The notes under the pieces: model-generated | What the model was told of the DNA's origin: nothing | What the model saw: only the letters and a program-made list of their open reading frames with translations | The model's database searches: none | Shown: positions 22,120 through 29,158 of the stretch, piece by piece | How the letters are laid out: each line of letters begins with the position of its first letter | Position numbering within the stretch: the first letter of the stretch is position 1 | Assembly: GCA_003136355.1 (NCBI GenBank) | Contig: PLED01000060.1 | Span: forward strand, 1-32,341 | Source of the DNA: Vulcanimicrobiota bacterium | Lineage (GTDB): Bacteria; Vulcanimicrobiota; Vulcanimicrobiia; Vulcanimicrobiales; Vulcanimicrobiaceae | DNA length: 32,341 bases | Direction of reading: 5' to 3' | Translations under genes and position numbers: made by a program

Positions 22120-22449
22120 CAGCGCTCCGTTCATCGATTCGCGCCGCAAGGAATCGTTGCGAGTAGGTCTGTTACCGGCGAAGTATCCATTCCGGCAGAA
22201 CGAATTCTTGCCGTCATTCTCGCGCGCGAGCGATTTAACGCCGACCCACGTTATGCGAAAAATGACCGCGATCTATCGCACTACGACGCCGTGTTCTGGA
22301 ACAAGGACGGGAATATTCACATAACTTACCGGCCGGCCGTGGCGCCGAACCGGCTGGTCGCAGGCTGCGCTTCGGTTGGCGCGACGCCCGCCGGCTTTAT
22401 CGTAAACCCCGCCACGTTTGCGCTAACACTCCCTTCCAGCCCGTGTTGA
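22120..22449 (+). pseudogene. C-terminal fragment related to the secreted protein at 10.4 kb
   Basis: About 99 codons from 22,153 to the TGA at 22,447-22,449 match the C-terminus of the 10,394-11,332 protein almost residue for residue: for example VTGEVSIPAERILAVILARE, ERFNADPRYAKNDRDLSHYD and FIVNPATFALTLPSSPC. The frame has no start codon and meets TGA at 22,117. Differences between the two copies are mostly at third positions, so the fragment seems to have diverged under some constraint or from a live relative. Near its left side (22,042) is a GGGCTTTCTATTT match to the terminator region at 11,570. Confidence 0.75.
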
Positions 22450-22477
22450 CGAGTCGCGTTATGCCGCGCCCTCTTTC

Positions 22478-23094
22478 CTATTGAACCGGCCGCTCCGGTG
22501 ACCGCGTGTACTCCATGAAGTATGCGGTGTTGGCGGCCACATCGTCGCCGTAATAGCGTTCGACCACCCTCAAGGCAAGCTCGATGCCCGACGTCAGACC
22601 GCCGGCGGTGGCGATCCGGTCGTGTTCGACGTAACGCGGCCCGCGCACGAGCTCGACGTTGAGAAACTCCTTGGCGAACTGATCGTAAAAATGGTGATGG
22701 GTCGTGGCCGTGATTCCGTCGAGGAGACCCGTCCTGGCTAACAAGAAGGCGCCGATGCAAACCGACATCGTGAGATCGGGCGTGGCGCCGGCCTTGCGAA
22801 TCCAATCGAGCTTTGCGGGCGTATGTTCGGCTTGCGCCCCATAACGATAACATTGGGCGCTACGGGCAGCATATCGTAGGTAAAGTTGGGCTGAATCACC
22901 AAGCCGCCGCCCACCACAATAGGGTCCGTCGTATCGGAGACAATCTCCGTTACGAAGGCGCGTGCGCGCCCCTCGATGTTTGTATCCTGGAAGACTTCCC
23001 ACGAACCGGCGATATCCATGACGTTGGCGTCGGGTCCGACCACGAATGCGACCCGCACGGGACCGCCGGACGGAGGCGTCAGTGGGCGTTTCAA
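22478..23094 (-). pseudogene. DJ-1/PfpI-family protein, frameshifted
   Basis: Two overlapping frames form one protein of about 205 residues. The first part (23094 to ~22,840) gives VRVAFVVGPDANVMDIAGSW and PIVVGGGLVIQPNF up to APNVIVMG. The second gives AQAEHTPAKLDWIRKAGATP, the nucleophile-elbow region LTMSVCIGAFLLARTGLLDG and a C-terminal GLTSGIELALRVVERYYGDD. The break is in a run of four G (minus strand) at 22,837-22,840; a fifth G would restore the frame, so a homopolymer error or a recent mutation are both possible. The family includes amidase-like and isonitrile hydratase-like enzymes. The start is a TTG four bases after the upstream gene's stop. Unlike the GlxA protein at 25.3 kb there is no AraC-type DNA-binding part. 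Confidence 0.75.
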
Positions 23095-23097
23095 TTG

Positions 23098-23286
23098 CTA
23101 ATGGTCGATAAAGCCGGAGGCTTCTTTCATCGTCGGATCTAGGCGAAGGTCTTCGTTTGCAAATTTGCGTTCTTCGTGACCTTGCGGAGTCGTAACGCGC
23201 ACGATAACTTCATGGGGATGAACTTCCTTGACTGTTCCCTCTTCATTCGTTCCATCGATGTAAACTCTGTCGCCGGCTTTCAACAT
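23098..23286 (-). CDS. small conserved-looking protein, SH3/KOW-like
   Basis: A 62-residue protein beginning MLKAGDRVYIDGTNEEGTVK and continuing with VHPHEVIVRVTTPQGHEERK and FANEDLRLDP. The short beta-strand pattern looks like a small SH3- or KOW-type barrel. The ATG at 23286 has a strong AGGAAGG six bases upstream, better than a start at 23346. It lies four bases upstream of the DJ-1 gene and probably shares its transcript. Function unknown. Confidence 0.75.
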   Translation of the reverse strand: MLKAGDRVYIDGTNEEGTVKEVHPHEVIVRVTTPQGHEERKFANEDLRLDPTMKEASGFIDH

Positions 23287-23399
23287 TTCTTGCCTTCCTG
23301 CAATAACTGGGCCTTCGGATGGCTTCGCGTCACCTTCCCATGGCACCCCGTATGCGTCGTCAACCGGGGAGAGTCGAGAAAAAGAGTAACGTCTGCGCG

Positions 23400-23814
23400 G
23401 TGGAACTCGGCACGCTCGCTGCCATCTGGCGTTATCCGGTCAAGAGTTTGGCAGCCGAGCATTTAGAACACGCGGAATCGAAGCAGACGGCATTCCAGGC
23501 GATCGTGCTTCGGCGCTTTTTGCCGGAGACGGGCACGCACGCGCCGGAAAAACATACGAAGGCATACACGACGATTCGATTTGAGTGAAGAGGATTTGAT
23601 CGGCAAAAACATCATGGTTGGAACGGTCGCCTTGCGGGTCGTCAAACCGATTAAACGCTGCGCCGTTCCAAGTTACGACCTCAATGGCGGTCCGCCCACG
23701 CCTGAAGCGCAGGATTATGTCGTGCGGGAACGCGCGAACATTATGGGAGTGTACTGCGCGGTCGAATCCGCCGGCTACGCGCAAATCGGCGATGCTTTGA
23801 GCGCTGACGCCTAA
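23400..23814 (+). pseudogene. MOSC-domain protein with internal deletion and frameshift
   Basis: The first frame (GTG at 23400 to TGA at 23,586-23,588) begins ELGTLAAIWRYPVKSLAAEH, the N-terminal strand of MOSC proteins. The second frame resumes with LSEEDLIGKNIMVGTVALRV, then VKPIKRCAVPSYDLNGG (containing the conserved cysteine of the MOSC molybdenum-sulfur carrier domain) and NIMGVYCAVESAGYAQIGDA. Roughly 80-100 residues expected between them are missing and the frame changes at ~23,580, so this is a decayed gene. It overlaps the end of the GT39 gene by four bases. Confidence 0.72.
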
Positions 23815-25304
23815 ATGTAGTGCTTCACCGCCGGCCAAATCTGCTGAAGCGGCTTGGTAATGCCGCGGCAGACCATGATCGGCAGATAGTCTTCATAAGG
23901 CATGACGTATGGCGCCATAAACGTTGCAGCTCGCTTAGATTCGCGGAAAATATGCGATGATGCGCCGCAATCGCCTCCTACGTCGATCACGACGTTGCCG
24001 CTATATCCGCGCGTTCCCCAAAGATAATACTGGTTGTGCCCACTGATGACCGGGACGCTGCTGAAAAATTCGATGGCGCTTGCCTCGCCGTAATTTTGAC
24101 CGACGGCAACCGCTTGCGCGCGCTCGCGCGGCGGAAGCGAGTCGTAAACCGATTGCACGGCTGCCGCGAGCTCGGGCCAACCGTGCATGTCGGCCCAGTC
24201 TTGCGTCATCCAGTTTTGTTTGAGGCGTTCGCTGGCCATCGAAGACTGCCCGATTTTCGGTCCCAGGGTTTTGTTGTATGCGATAAACGTTTGTTCCGGA
24301 AGCACCGGTTCGGCATATGGCAGCAGCACGATACCCGCCAAAACCGCTGCCGCCGCCAAAACCGGACGGAGAAAGCGGAAGCGCTGCGTCCATGCCTCAA
24401 TCGCAACGCCGCCGGCTGCAAACAGCGCCGGATAAATATCGGCCGGGTAGTAGTGTTTCGCGCGCGTTGCGATCATCATGGCGATCAGCAGCACGTAGCC
24501 GTAGCCGAGAAAGCGCAGGCGCGGAGTGATGAAGCACCAGATGAGTCCGCACATCCAAACGAGCGCCAGCAGCGGATTGGCGATCAGGATTTGCGCTACG
24601 GCATACATCAGCGGCGATAAGGAGACGTTCTTTCCCGATTGCCCCGCCCGCAGCAGTTCCCACATTGGAAACCCGTTGACGGCTTGCCAGATGAGGTTCG
24701 GCAGCGCGATGGCGACTGCCAGTGCAACTCCAGCCCCAAACCATTTGGAGCGCAAGATGCGCCTCTCAGGTGTCAGCAATAGCCCGATAAGGAGCGCGAG
24801 CGAAAAAAAGATGGCGGTATATTTGCTTTCGAGACTAAAGCCGATCGCAGCGCCGGCGGCTAGCCACAGCCGCGGATTTCCCCCGCGTAAGATGCGCGCG
24901 ACGTACAACACCGCGAGCGGCCAAAGCCACAAACCCACCATATCGGGCCCGGCCTTCATGGCAAAGGCCGCCAACACGAGCGAAAGTGTGGCGCCGATCG
25001 CCGTTAGAATCGCGGCGAACTTCCCGCCGCCCAGTTCCAGGACGAGCAGGCACGCGACATACACCGACGCTCCGCCGAAAATCGCCGGGACAGCGCGCAA
25101 TAAGAACAGCGAATGTCCGAAAAGTTGCGAACCCGCAGCCAGGAGCGGCGTCACCGGAGGCTGATCGACATATCCCCACTGCGGATGAAATCCGCAGATG
25201 ATGAAATAGAGTTCGTCCCGGAAGAAGCCGTAATGCGGATTCGCAGCCAGATGAAAGAGAAATGCGAGCAAGCCCGCGATGGCCGGCAAACTTGGGCGCC
25301 TCAT
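23811..25304 (-). CDS. GT39-family (ArnT/PMT-like) membrane glycosyltransferase
   Basis: A 497-residue protein with about ten or eleven membrane helices and a C-terminal soluble part of ~170 residues. The N-terminal loop FFRDELYF carries the Asp30-Glu31 pair typical of GT39/GT-C enzymes, and DQPPVTPLLAAGSQLFGHS and ESKYTAIFF are further family motifs. Such enzymes move a sugar from a polyprenyl phosphate carrier to lipid or protein outside the inner membrane; the acceptor cannot be predicted. Its ATG overlaps the TGA of the GlxA-type regulator gene by four bases, so the two are co-translated. Confidence 0.88.
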   Translation of the reverse strand: MRRPSLPAIAGLLAFLFHLAANPHYGFFRDELYFIICGFHPQWGYVDQPPVTPLLAAGSQLFGHSLFLLRAVPAIFGGASVYVACLLVLELGGGKFAAILTAIGATLSLVLAAFAMKAGPDMVGLWLWPLAVLYVARILRGGNPRLWLAAGAAIGFSLESKYTAIFFSLALLIGLLLTPERRILRSKWFGAGVALAVAIALPNLIWQAVNGFPMWELLRAGQSGKNVSLSPLMYAVAQILIANPLLALVWMCGLIWCFITPRLRFLGYGYVLLIAMMIATRAKHYYPADIYPALFAAGGVAIEAWTQRFRFLRPVLAAAAVLAGIVLLPYAEPVLPEQTFIAYNKTLGPKIGQSSMASERLKQNWMTQDWADMHGWPELAAAVQSVYDSLPPRERAQAVAVGQNYGEASAIEFFSSVPVISGHNQYYLWGTRGYSGNVVIDVGGDCGASSHIFRESKRAATFMAPYVMPYEDYLPIMVCRGITKPLQQIWPAVKHYI

Positions 25305-26281
25305 GAGACGGCGGCAGCCCCGCTGAAGCGCTTGCGATACTCTCCGGGCGCCACGCCGAACTGCCGTTCGAAGGCGCGCCGGAACGAGTCGTCGCTGCGA
25401 TAACCGACGTCGGCGGCGAGATCGTCCATAGGACTGTCGGAATTCACGAGCAGCCAGCGCGCTTCGTCCAAGCGCAGCTCTTGAACGAACTCCGCCGGCG
25501 TCACTCCGAAAAACGCTTTGAATTTGCGGTTGAACTGGCGCGGGCTCAGGTGCGCGTGTTCCGCTAAGGCTTCGATCGTGAGTTCTTTGTCGAGATTTCC
25601 GCGTATCCAGGACGCGATGTCGCCGAATTTTCCCTTAGCGCGGGTTTGCAGCAGCAGCGGCTGCGAGTATTGGAGTTGGCCTCCGGAACGCTTGAGATAG
25701 ACGACCAGCTCGCGCGCGACCGAAAGGGCAACCTCGCTGCCGTGATCCTCTTCAACGAGCGCGAGCGAAAGATCGATTCCGGCCGTAATACCGGCCGACG
25801 TGTAAAACTTGCCGTCTTTAACGAAAATGGCGTCGGCGTCGACGCGGATCGCTTTCCAGCGTTCCTGCACATCTCGTGCAAAGCGCCAATGCGTGGTCAC
25901 GGTGCGCCCGTCGAGCAGTCCGGACTCCGCAAGTCCGTAAATTCCGGTACAAACGGAAACGACTCGGCGCGCGAGCCGCGCGCGTTCGCGCAGCCAGTTT
26001 GCGACGGCGGTTCGCACCTTCGGCTCCAGCCGCAGCGAGCTTCCTCCCGGAACGATAATCGTGTCGAGCAGTCCCGCTTCGGGTAGCGTGTCGCCGACAT
26101 AATACGATAAACCGGATTCGGTACGCAGCGCGCCTTTGCGCGTGCCCAGAAGCAGCACTTCATACGGCGGTGTCTTGTACTGAAGAATATTGTTCGCGGT
26201 CGTAAAAACGTCGGCCGGCCCGGCGACGTCTAGGGCTTGAACTCCGTCGTAGGCGAGAATGCCGATGCGGCGTACCTTCAT
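25301..26281 (-). CDS. GlxA-type transcriptional regulator (DJ-1/PfpI domain plus AraC HTH)
   Basis: A 326-residue regulator. The N-terminal DJ-1/PfpI-like domain (about 1-190) shows RRIGILAYDGVQALDVAGPA, IIVPGGSS and VVSVCTGIYGLAESGLLDG with the elbow cysteine C111. An AraC-type double helix-turn-helix follows at about 225-318 (ALAEHAHLSPRQFNRKFKAF, AADVGYRSDDSFRRAFERQF). Members act as transcription factors that sense small ligands through the DJ-1-like part. The tight overlap with the GT39 gene suggests that it regulates its own operon (inference). The ATG is at 26281. Confidence 0.92.
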   Translation of the reverse strand: MKVRRIGILAYDGVQALDVAGPADVFTTANNILQYKTPPYEVLLLGTRKGALRTESGLSYYVGDTLPEAGLLDTIIVPGGSSLRLEPKVRTAVANWLRERARLARRVVSVCTGIYGLAESGLLDGRTVTTHWRFARDVQERWKAIRVDADAIFVKDGKFYTSAGITAGIDLSLALVEEDHGSEVALSVARELVVYLKRSGGQLQYSQPLLLQTRAKGKFGDIASWIRGNLDKELTIEALAEHAHLSPRQFNRKFKAFFGVTPAEFVQELRLDEARWLLVNSDSPMDDLAADVGYRSDDSFRRAFERQFGVAPGEYRKRFSGAAAVS

Positions 26282-26357
26282 ACTCGAAGTGTACGCCGCC
26301 GGCGCCTATGGCCGCAATGGTCTAGTTCCGACGAATTAGGACATCCGGCTTAGCGCG

Positions 26358-26831
26358 CTATTTACCGTGCGTGATGACGATCTGCGTCGCGCCGTTTTTC
26401 CCCGTGACCATTACGAGCGTTTGGTTGGGCGTGTTTTCGGCCATCACGAATTCCGCGATCGAACCGCCCCCTTCGTTCACGTTCGTTTTTTCCGAACCTT
26501 TGGGCAGGTGCTTCTTATACCAGGCTTCTACGGCTGGGAATTTGTCGGCGGTTGTAAACGAAGCAATAGTCCCGGAGCCCTTGCTGCTCGTCACGCTGAA
26601 CGAGCTGTTCTGCTCCGTCTGCGCCGCGCCCGGATAGAGCGGGGCACCGAGCTTCGAGGGGTCGACGGCGCCGACAGTGATTTTGCCTTCCTTTGATTCA
26701 TAGGTCGTGCTGCTGCCGTTCTTGGTCACCGTTGCGGTGCCGTTTGAGGTGGTATAGGTAGTCTTCTGACCTCCGCCGCACGCCGCTAGCGCAGCGACCG
26801 AAAGCAAACAAACGACGATTGAAATACGCAT
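26358..26831 (-). CDS. predicted lipoprotein of unknown function
   Basis: A 157-residue protein whose signal MRISIVVCLLSVAALAAC ends in a lipobox (LAAC) at Cys18. It is followed by a Gly/Thr/Ser-rich stretch (TTYTTSNGTATVTKNGSSTT) and a globular part with APLYPGAAQTEQNSSF, TADKFPAVEAWYKKHLPKGS and a C-terminal TLVMVTGKNGATQIVI. I know no function. GGAAGG lies eight bases before the ATG at 26831. An ATG at 26855, directly after the dioxygenase stop and preceded by GAGG, would lengthen the signal by eight residues. It is last in a three-gene run with the dioxygenase and cyclodeaminase genes. Confidence 0.75.
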   Translation of the reverse strand: MRISIVVCLLSVAALAACGGGQKTTYTTSNGTATVTKNGSSTTYESKEGKITVGAVDPSKLGAPLYPGAAQTEQNSSFSVTSSKGSGTIASFTTADKFPAVEAWYKKHLPKGSEKTNVNEGGGSIAEFVMAENTPNQTLVMVTGKNGATQIVITHGK

Positions 26832-26855
26832 GCCCCATGCCTTCCAAGCGGGCAT

Positions 26856-27632
26856 CTAAAAACCTCGCAGCGGCAAACCCGGCCGCTGCAGCCAGTTGTC
26901 GGACGCGTATGCGGCGCGCGCATCAACCGCGTGCAGCGTGTACGCGTGACGCGGCCGCTCCGAAGTGTTCGGCGCGCTGTAATGCGGAAGCAAACCGTTG
27001 AAGACGACGAGCGTGCCGCCTTCGACCTCGACCGGAACTGCTTGCGTGAGATCGGGCCACGGCGTCGCATCGAGCGTTTGGAGTTCGGCCTTTCCGTCGC
27101 GTACGACGAATTGGCTGCGCAGCGGCGACTGGTGGCCGCCGGGCTGCACCCACAAACACCCGTTGGTGCGATCGGCGTCGTCGAGCGCAAACCAGAACGC
27201 TGTAACGCTGACCGGATCCGTGCGCAGAAACGCGGCATCTTGATGCCAATCGACCACGCCGCCGACGCGCGGCTGTTTGAAGATGTACATCGATTGATAG
27301 ACTGCCGGTTCCGTAAGTCCGGCGCGTGCCGCAATCTCCGCCAGGCGCGCGTCGTGCGAGAAGCGTTCGAACTCCCGATCGAGATCGTGCATCGCGTGTC
27401 CGATTTTGTTGACCGTCGTGCCGTCCTCTTCAAAGAAACAGCGAATCTTATCGCCGGAGGTCAGGAAATACTCGTCCGATTTGCGCGCCTGATCGTTGGT
27501 GCTAAAAATAGAGACCGGCTCCGCGCTGCTCTCGCGCGCGATCGCCTCGGCACGGGCACGCAGAGCGGCGAGATCGTGTTGCGACTTGAAGCCGGGAAAG
27601 ACGGCGTAGCCGTCTTCGGTGAAGCGGTCCAT
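26856..27632 (-). CDS. phytanoyl-CoA dioxygenase (PhyH) family Fe(II)/2-oxoglutarate oxygenase
   Basis: A 258-residue protein. The facial triad is visible: His130 and Asp132 in VVDWHQDAAFL and His217 in NGLLPHYSAPNTSERPRHAY, where the following Arg would bind 2-oxoglutarate. Other family patterns are FTEDGYAVFPGF at the N-terminus and NGCLWVQPGGHQ. It would hydroxylate a small molecule using oxygen, iron and 2-oxoglutarate; the substrate is not known. The ATG at 27632 is used; a TTG at 27641 overlapping the cyclodeaminase stop would add three residues. The coupling to an ornithine cyclodeaminase-like gene suggests an amino-acid-derived metabolite (inference). Confidence 0.88.
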   Translation of the reverse strand: MDRFTEDGYAVFPGFKSQHDLAALRARAEAIARESSAEPVSIFSTNDQARKSDEYFLTSGDKIRCFFEEDGTTVNKIGHAMHDLDREFERFSHDARLAEIAARAGLTEPAVYQSMYIFKQPRVGGVVDWHQDAAFLRTDPVSVTAFWFALDDADRTNGCLWVQPGGHQSPLRSQFVVRDGKAELQTLDATPWPDLTQAVPVEVEGGTLVVFNGLLPHYSAPNTSERPRHAYTLHAVDARAAYASDNWLQRPGLPLRGF

Positions 27633-27637
27633 GGCGA

Positions 27638-28621
27638 TCAATATTCGCCGCGCGTGCCGCGCCCCCGGGTCTGCGCTCGCGCATAGAGCTCGCGCGCGGT
27701 CGCGACGTCTTCGACCGCCATTCCCACCGACTTAAAGAGTGTGACGTCGTCCGGCGACGTGCGTCCAGAGACTTTGGCCGTCACGAGCTCGCCAAGATCC
27801 CCGAGAATGTGTTTCGCGGTGATCGCACCTTCGGCGATGGGAACGCGCAGATCGTCGGCTTCGCTCAGCACGCAGTCGCGGTTGTCGACGAAGAGGCGCG
27901 CGCGCTTCACAGCCTCGGCATCGAGCTCGCGAAATGGCGGCACCGAAGATCCCGCGGCGCTGACGTGCATGCCCGGTTCGAGCCACGCGCCCTCGAAAAC
28001 CGGAGCCGTCGCGGCGGTCAGCGTGCAGATGATGTCGCAGCCGCTTACGGCATCGCTTGCAGATTGCACGACCTCGATGTTAGTGCCGTGGCGGGCCGAT
28101 TCCTCACGCGCGAATGCCCGCGCGTGATCCGCTGTGCGGCTCCATACTATTACGCGCTCGATCGGGCGGATCGCGCGCATCGCTTCAAGGTGCGTGCGCG
28201 CCTGCGTTCCCGAGCCCAGCAGCGCGAGGCGCGAGGCTTGAGGGTTGGAAAGAATGCGCGCGGCGAGCGCGCTGACGGCGGCCGTACGAATCGCGGTTAC
28301 CGCGCCGGCATGAACGATTGCCAGCGGGCGTCCGGTCTGTGTTTCGTGCAGAAGCACCGAGCCTTGGTGGCTTTCCAATCCGGCGGCGCGATTTTCCGGA
28401 AAAACTGTGATCACCTTAACGGCCAGGGCATCCGGGTCGCCCAGATAGGCGGGCATCGATCCGATCGCGCCGTGTCCATCGGGCAGCCACGCGATCAGAC
28501 GCGCAGGCTGGGCGAAATTCCCGGCGGCGACCGTCCGGAACGCGTCTTCCATCACGGCGATGCAATCGGCAATCGGAAGCAGATCGTAAACGTCGCGCTC
28601 GCCGAGGACGATTAATTTCAT
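27638..28621 (-). CDS. ornithine cyclodeaminase/mu-crystallin family NAD(P)-dependent enzyme
   Basis: A 327-residue protein of usual length for the family, which includes ornithine cyclodeaminase, alanine dehydrogenase and imine reductases. The Rossmann fold starts at LALLGSGTQARTHLEAMRAI (about 133-152). Substrate-site patterns are ALAVKVITVFPEN (Lys near 69), AGAVTAIRTAAVSALAA and GRTSPDDVTLFKSVGMAVED near the C-terminus. The exact substrate cannot be told apart from sequence alone. The gene opens a three-gene minus-strand run with the dioxygenase and a lipoprotein, and its stop overlaps the next possible start. Confidence 0.9.
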   Translation of the reverse strand: MKLIVLGERDVYDLLPIADCIAVMEDAFRTVAAGNFAQPARLIAWLPDGHGAIGSMPAYLGDPDALAVKVITVFPENRAAGLESHQGSVLLHETQTGRPLAIVHAGAVTAIRTAAVSALAARILSNPQASRLALLGSGTQARTHLEAMRAIRPIERVIVWSRTADHARAFAREESARHGTNIEVVQSASDAVSGCDIICTLTAATAPVFEGAWLEPGMHVSAAGSSVPPFRELDAEAVKRARLFVDNRDCVLSEADDLRVPIAEGAITAKHILGDLGELVTAKVSGRTSPDDVTLFKSVGMAVEDVATARELYARAQTRGRGTRGEY

Positions 28622-28642
28622 CGCTCCACATGTGTTAAATGG

Positions 28643-28671
28643 AAGAGCGGCCGTTTCCGGCCGCTCTTTTA
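28643..28671 (-). terminator. hairpin terminator after the histone-like gene
   Basis: AAGAGCGGCCG (28,643-28,653) and CGGCCGCTCTT (28,658-28,668) form a perfect 11-base stem with a TTTC loop. It lies 17 bases beyond the end of the minus-strand histone-like gene. The T-run is better on the plus strand, so it may act in both directions. Confidence 0.65.
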
Positions 28672-28687
28672 TCGCTTTGGGGAGCGC

Positions 28688-29026
28688 TTAACGTTTCTTG
28701 CCTCGTGCGCTCTTTCTGCGTCCGGCTTTCTTGCGTCCGCCCGTTTTCCGAGCGGCCTTTTTGCGTCCGCCCGTCTTGCGTCCGGCTTTCTTGCGTCCGC
28801 CTTTTTTGCGTCCGACGGCCTTCTTGCGACCACCGGCCTTCTTGCGTCCGCCGGTCTTTTTACGGCCGCCGGCCTTTTTGCGCCCGGCTTTTTTGCGTCC
28901 CGCACTCTTGCGCGCGGTCTTACGTCCGCCGGCCTTTTTGCGCCGGCCGCCGCGGCGTTTGCCGAGTCCTGAAGACTCGGATTCTTCGCCCATCGTGCCG
29001 CCGTTTTGCATCAGATCGGAATCCAT
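28688..29026 (-). CDS. histone H1/Hc1-like Lys-Arg-Gly repeat protein
   Basis: A 112-residue protein whose last ~90 residues are nearly all Lys, Arg, Gly and Ala in short repeats (GRKKAGGRKK, GRKTGGRKKA). The N-terminus is acidic (MDSDLMQNGG, EESESSG). Such tails bind DNA or RNA without sequence preference, as in H1-like and chlamydial Hc-type proteins. A strong GGGAGGA lies before the ATG at 29026. It is divergent from topA, which would pair two chromosome-topology genes on a shared ~130-base control region. Repeat number is likely to vary by slippage. Confidence 0.82.
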   Translation of the reverse strand: MDSDLMQNGGTMGEESESSGLGKRRGGRRKKAGGRKTARKSAGRKKAGRKKAGGRKKTGGRKKAGGRKKAVGRKKGGRKKAGRKTGGRKKAARKTGGRKKAGRRKSARGKKR

Positions 29027-29121
29027 TATTCCTCCCTATTGTACTGGCGCTTTTTTATGCGCTCGTGCTGCATCATAGAATGTTTTTTTGCAAAAAGCAA
29101 ATGCTCGAAAACGGCAAGGAT

Positions 29122-29151
29122 TTGGCGCGAGCTTGACCGGGGCGGTATACT
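29122..29151 (+). promoter_or_regulatory. topA promoter, predicted leaderless transcript
   Basis: TTGGCG (29,122-29,127) and TATACT (29,146-29,151) are 18 bases apart. The expected transcription start falls at about 29,158-29,159, the first base of the GTG start of topA, so the message would have little or no leader. No normal Shine-Dalgarno precedes the GTG. Confidence 0.5.
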
Positions 29152-29158
29152 AAGGCCC

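Noticed and set aside
28690-28970. TTGCGTCCG repeats as a CRISPR or satellite array
   Set aside because: They encode the Lys/Arg/Gly tail of a protein with a strong ribosome binding site and start.
29006-29158. 51-codon upstream extension of topA
   Set aside because: It would cover the promoter and the start region of the divergent histone-like gene; the conserved topoisomerase start is KKPLIIVESP at 29159.
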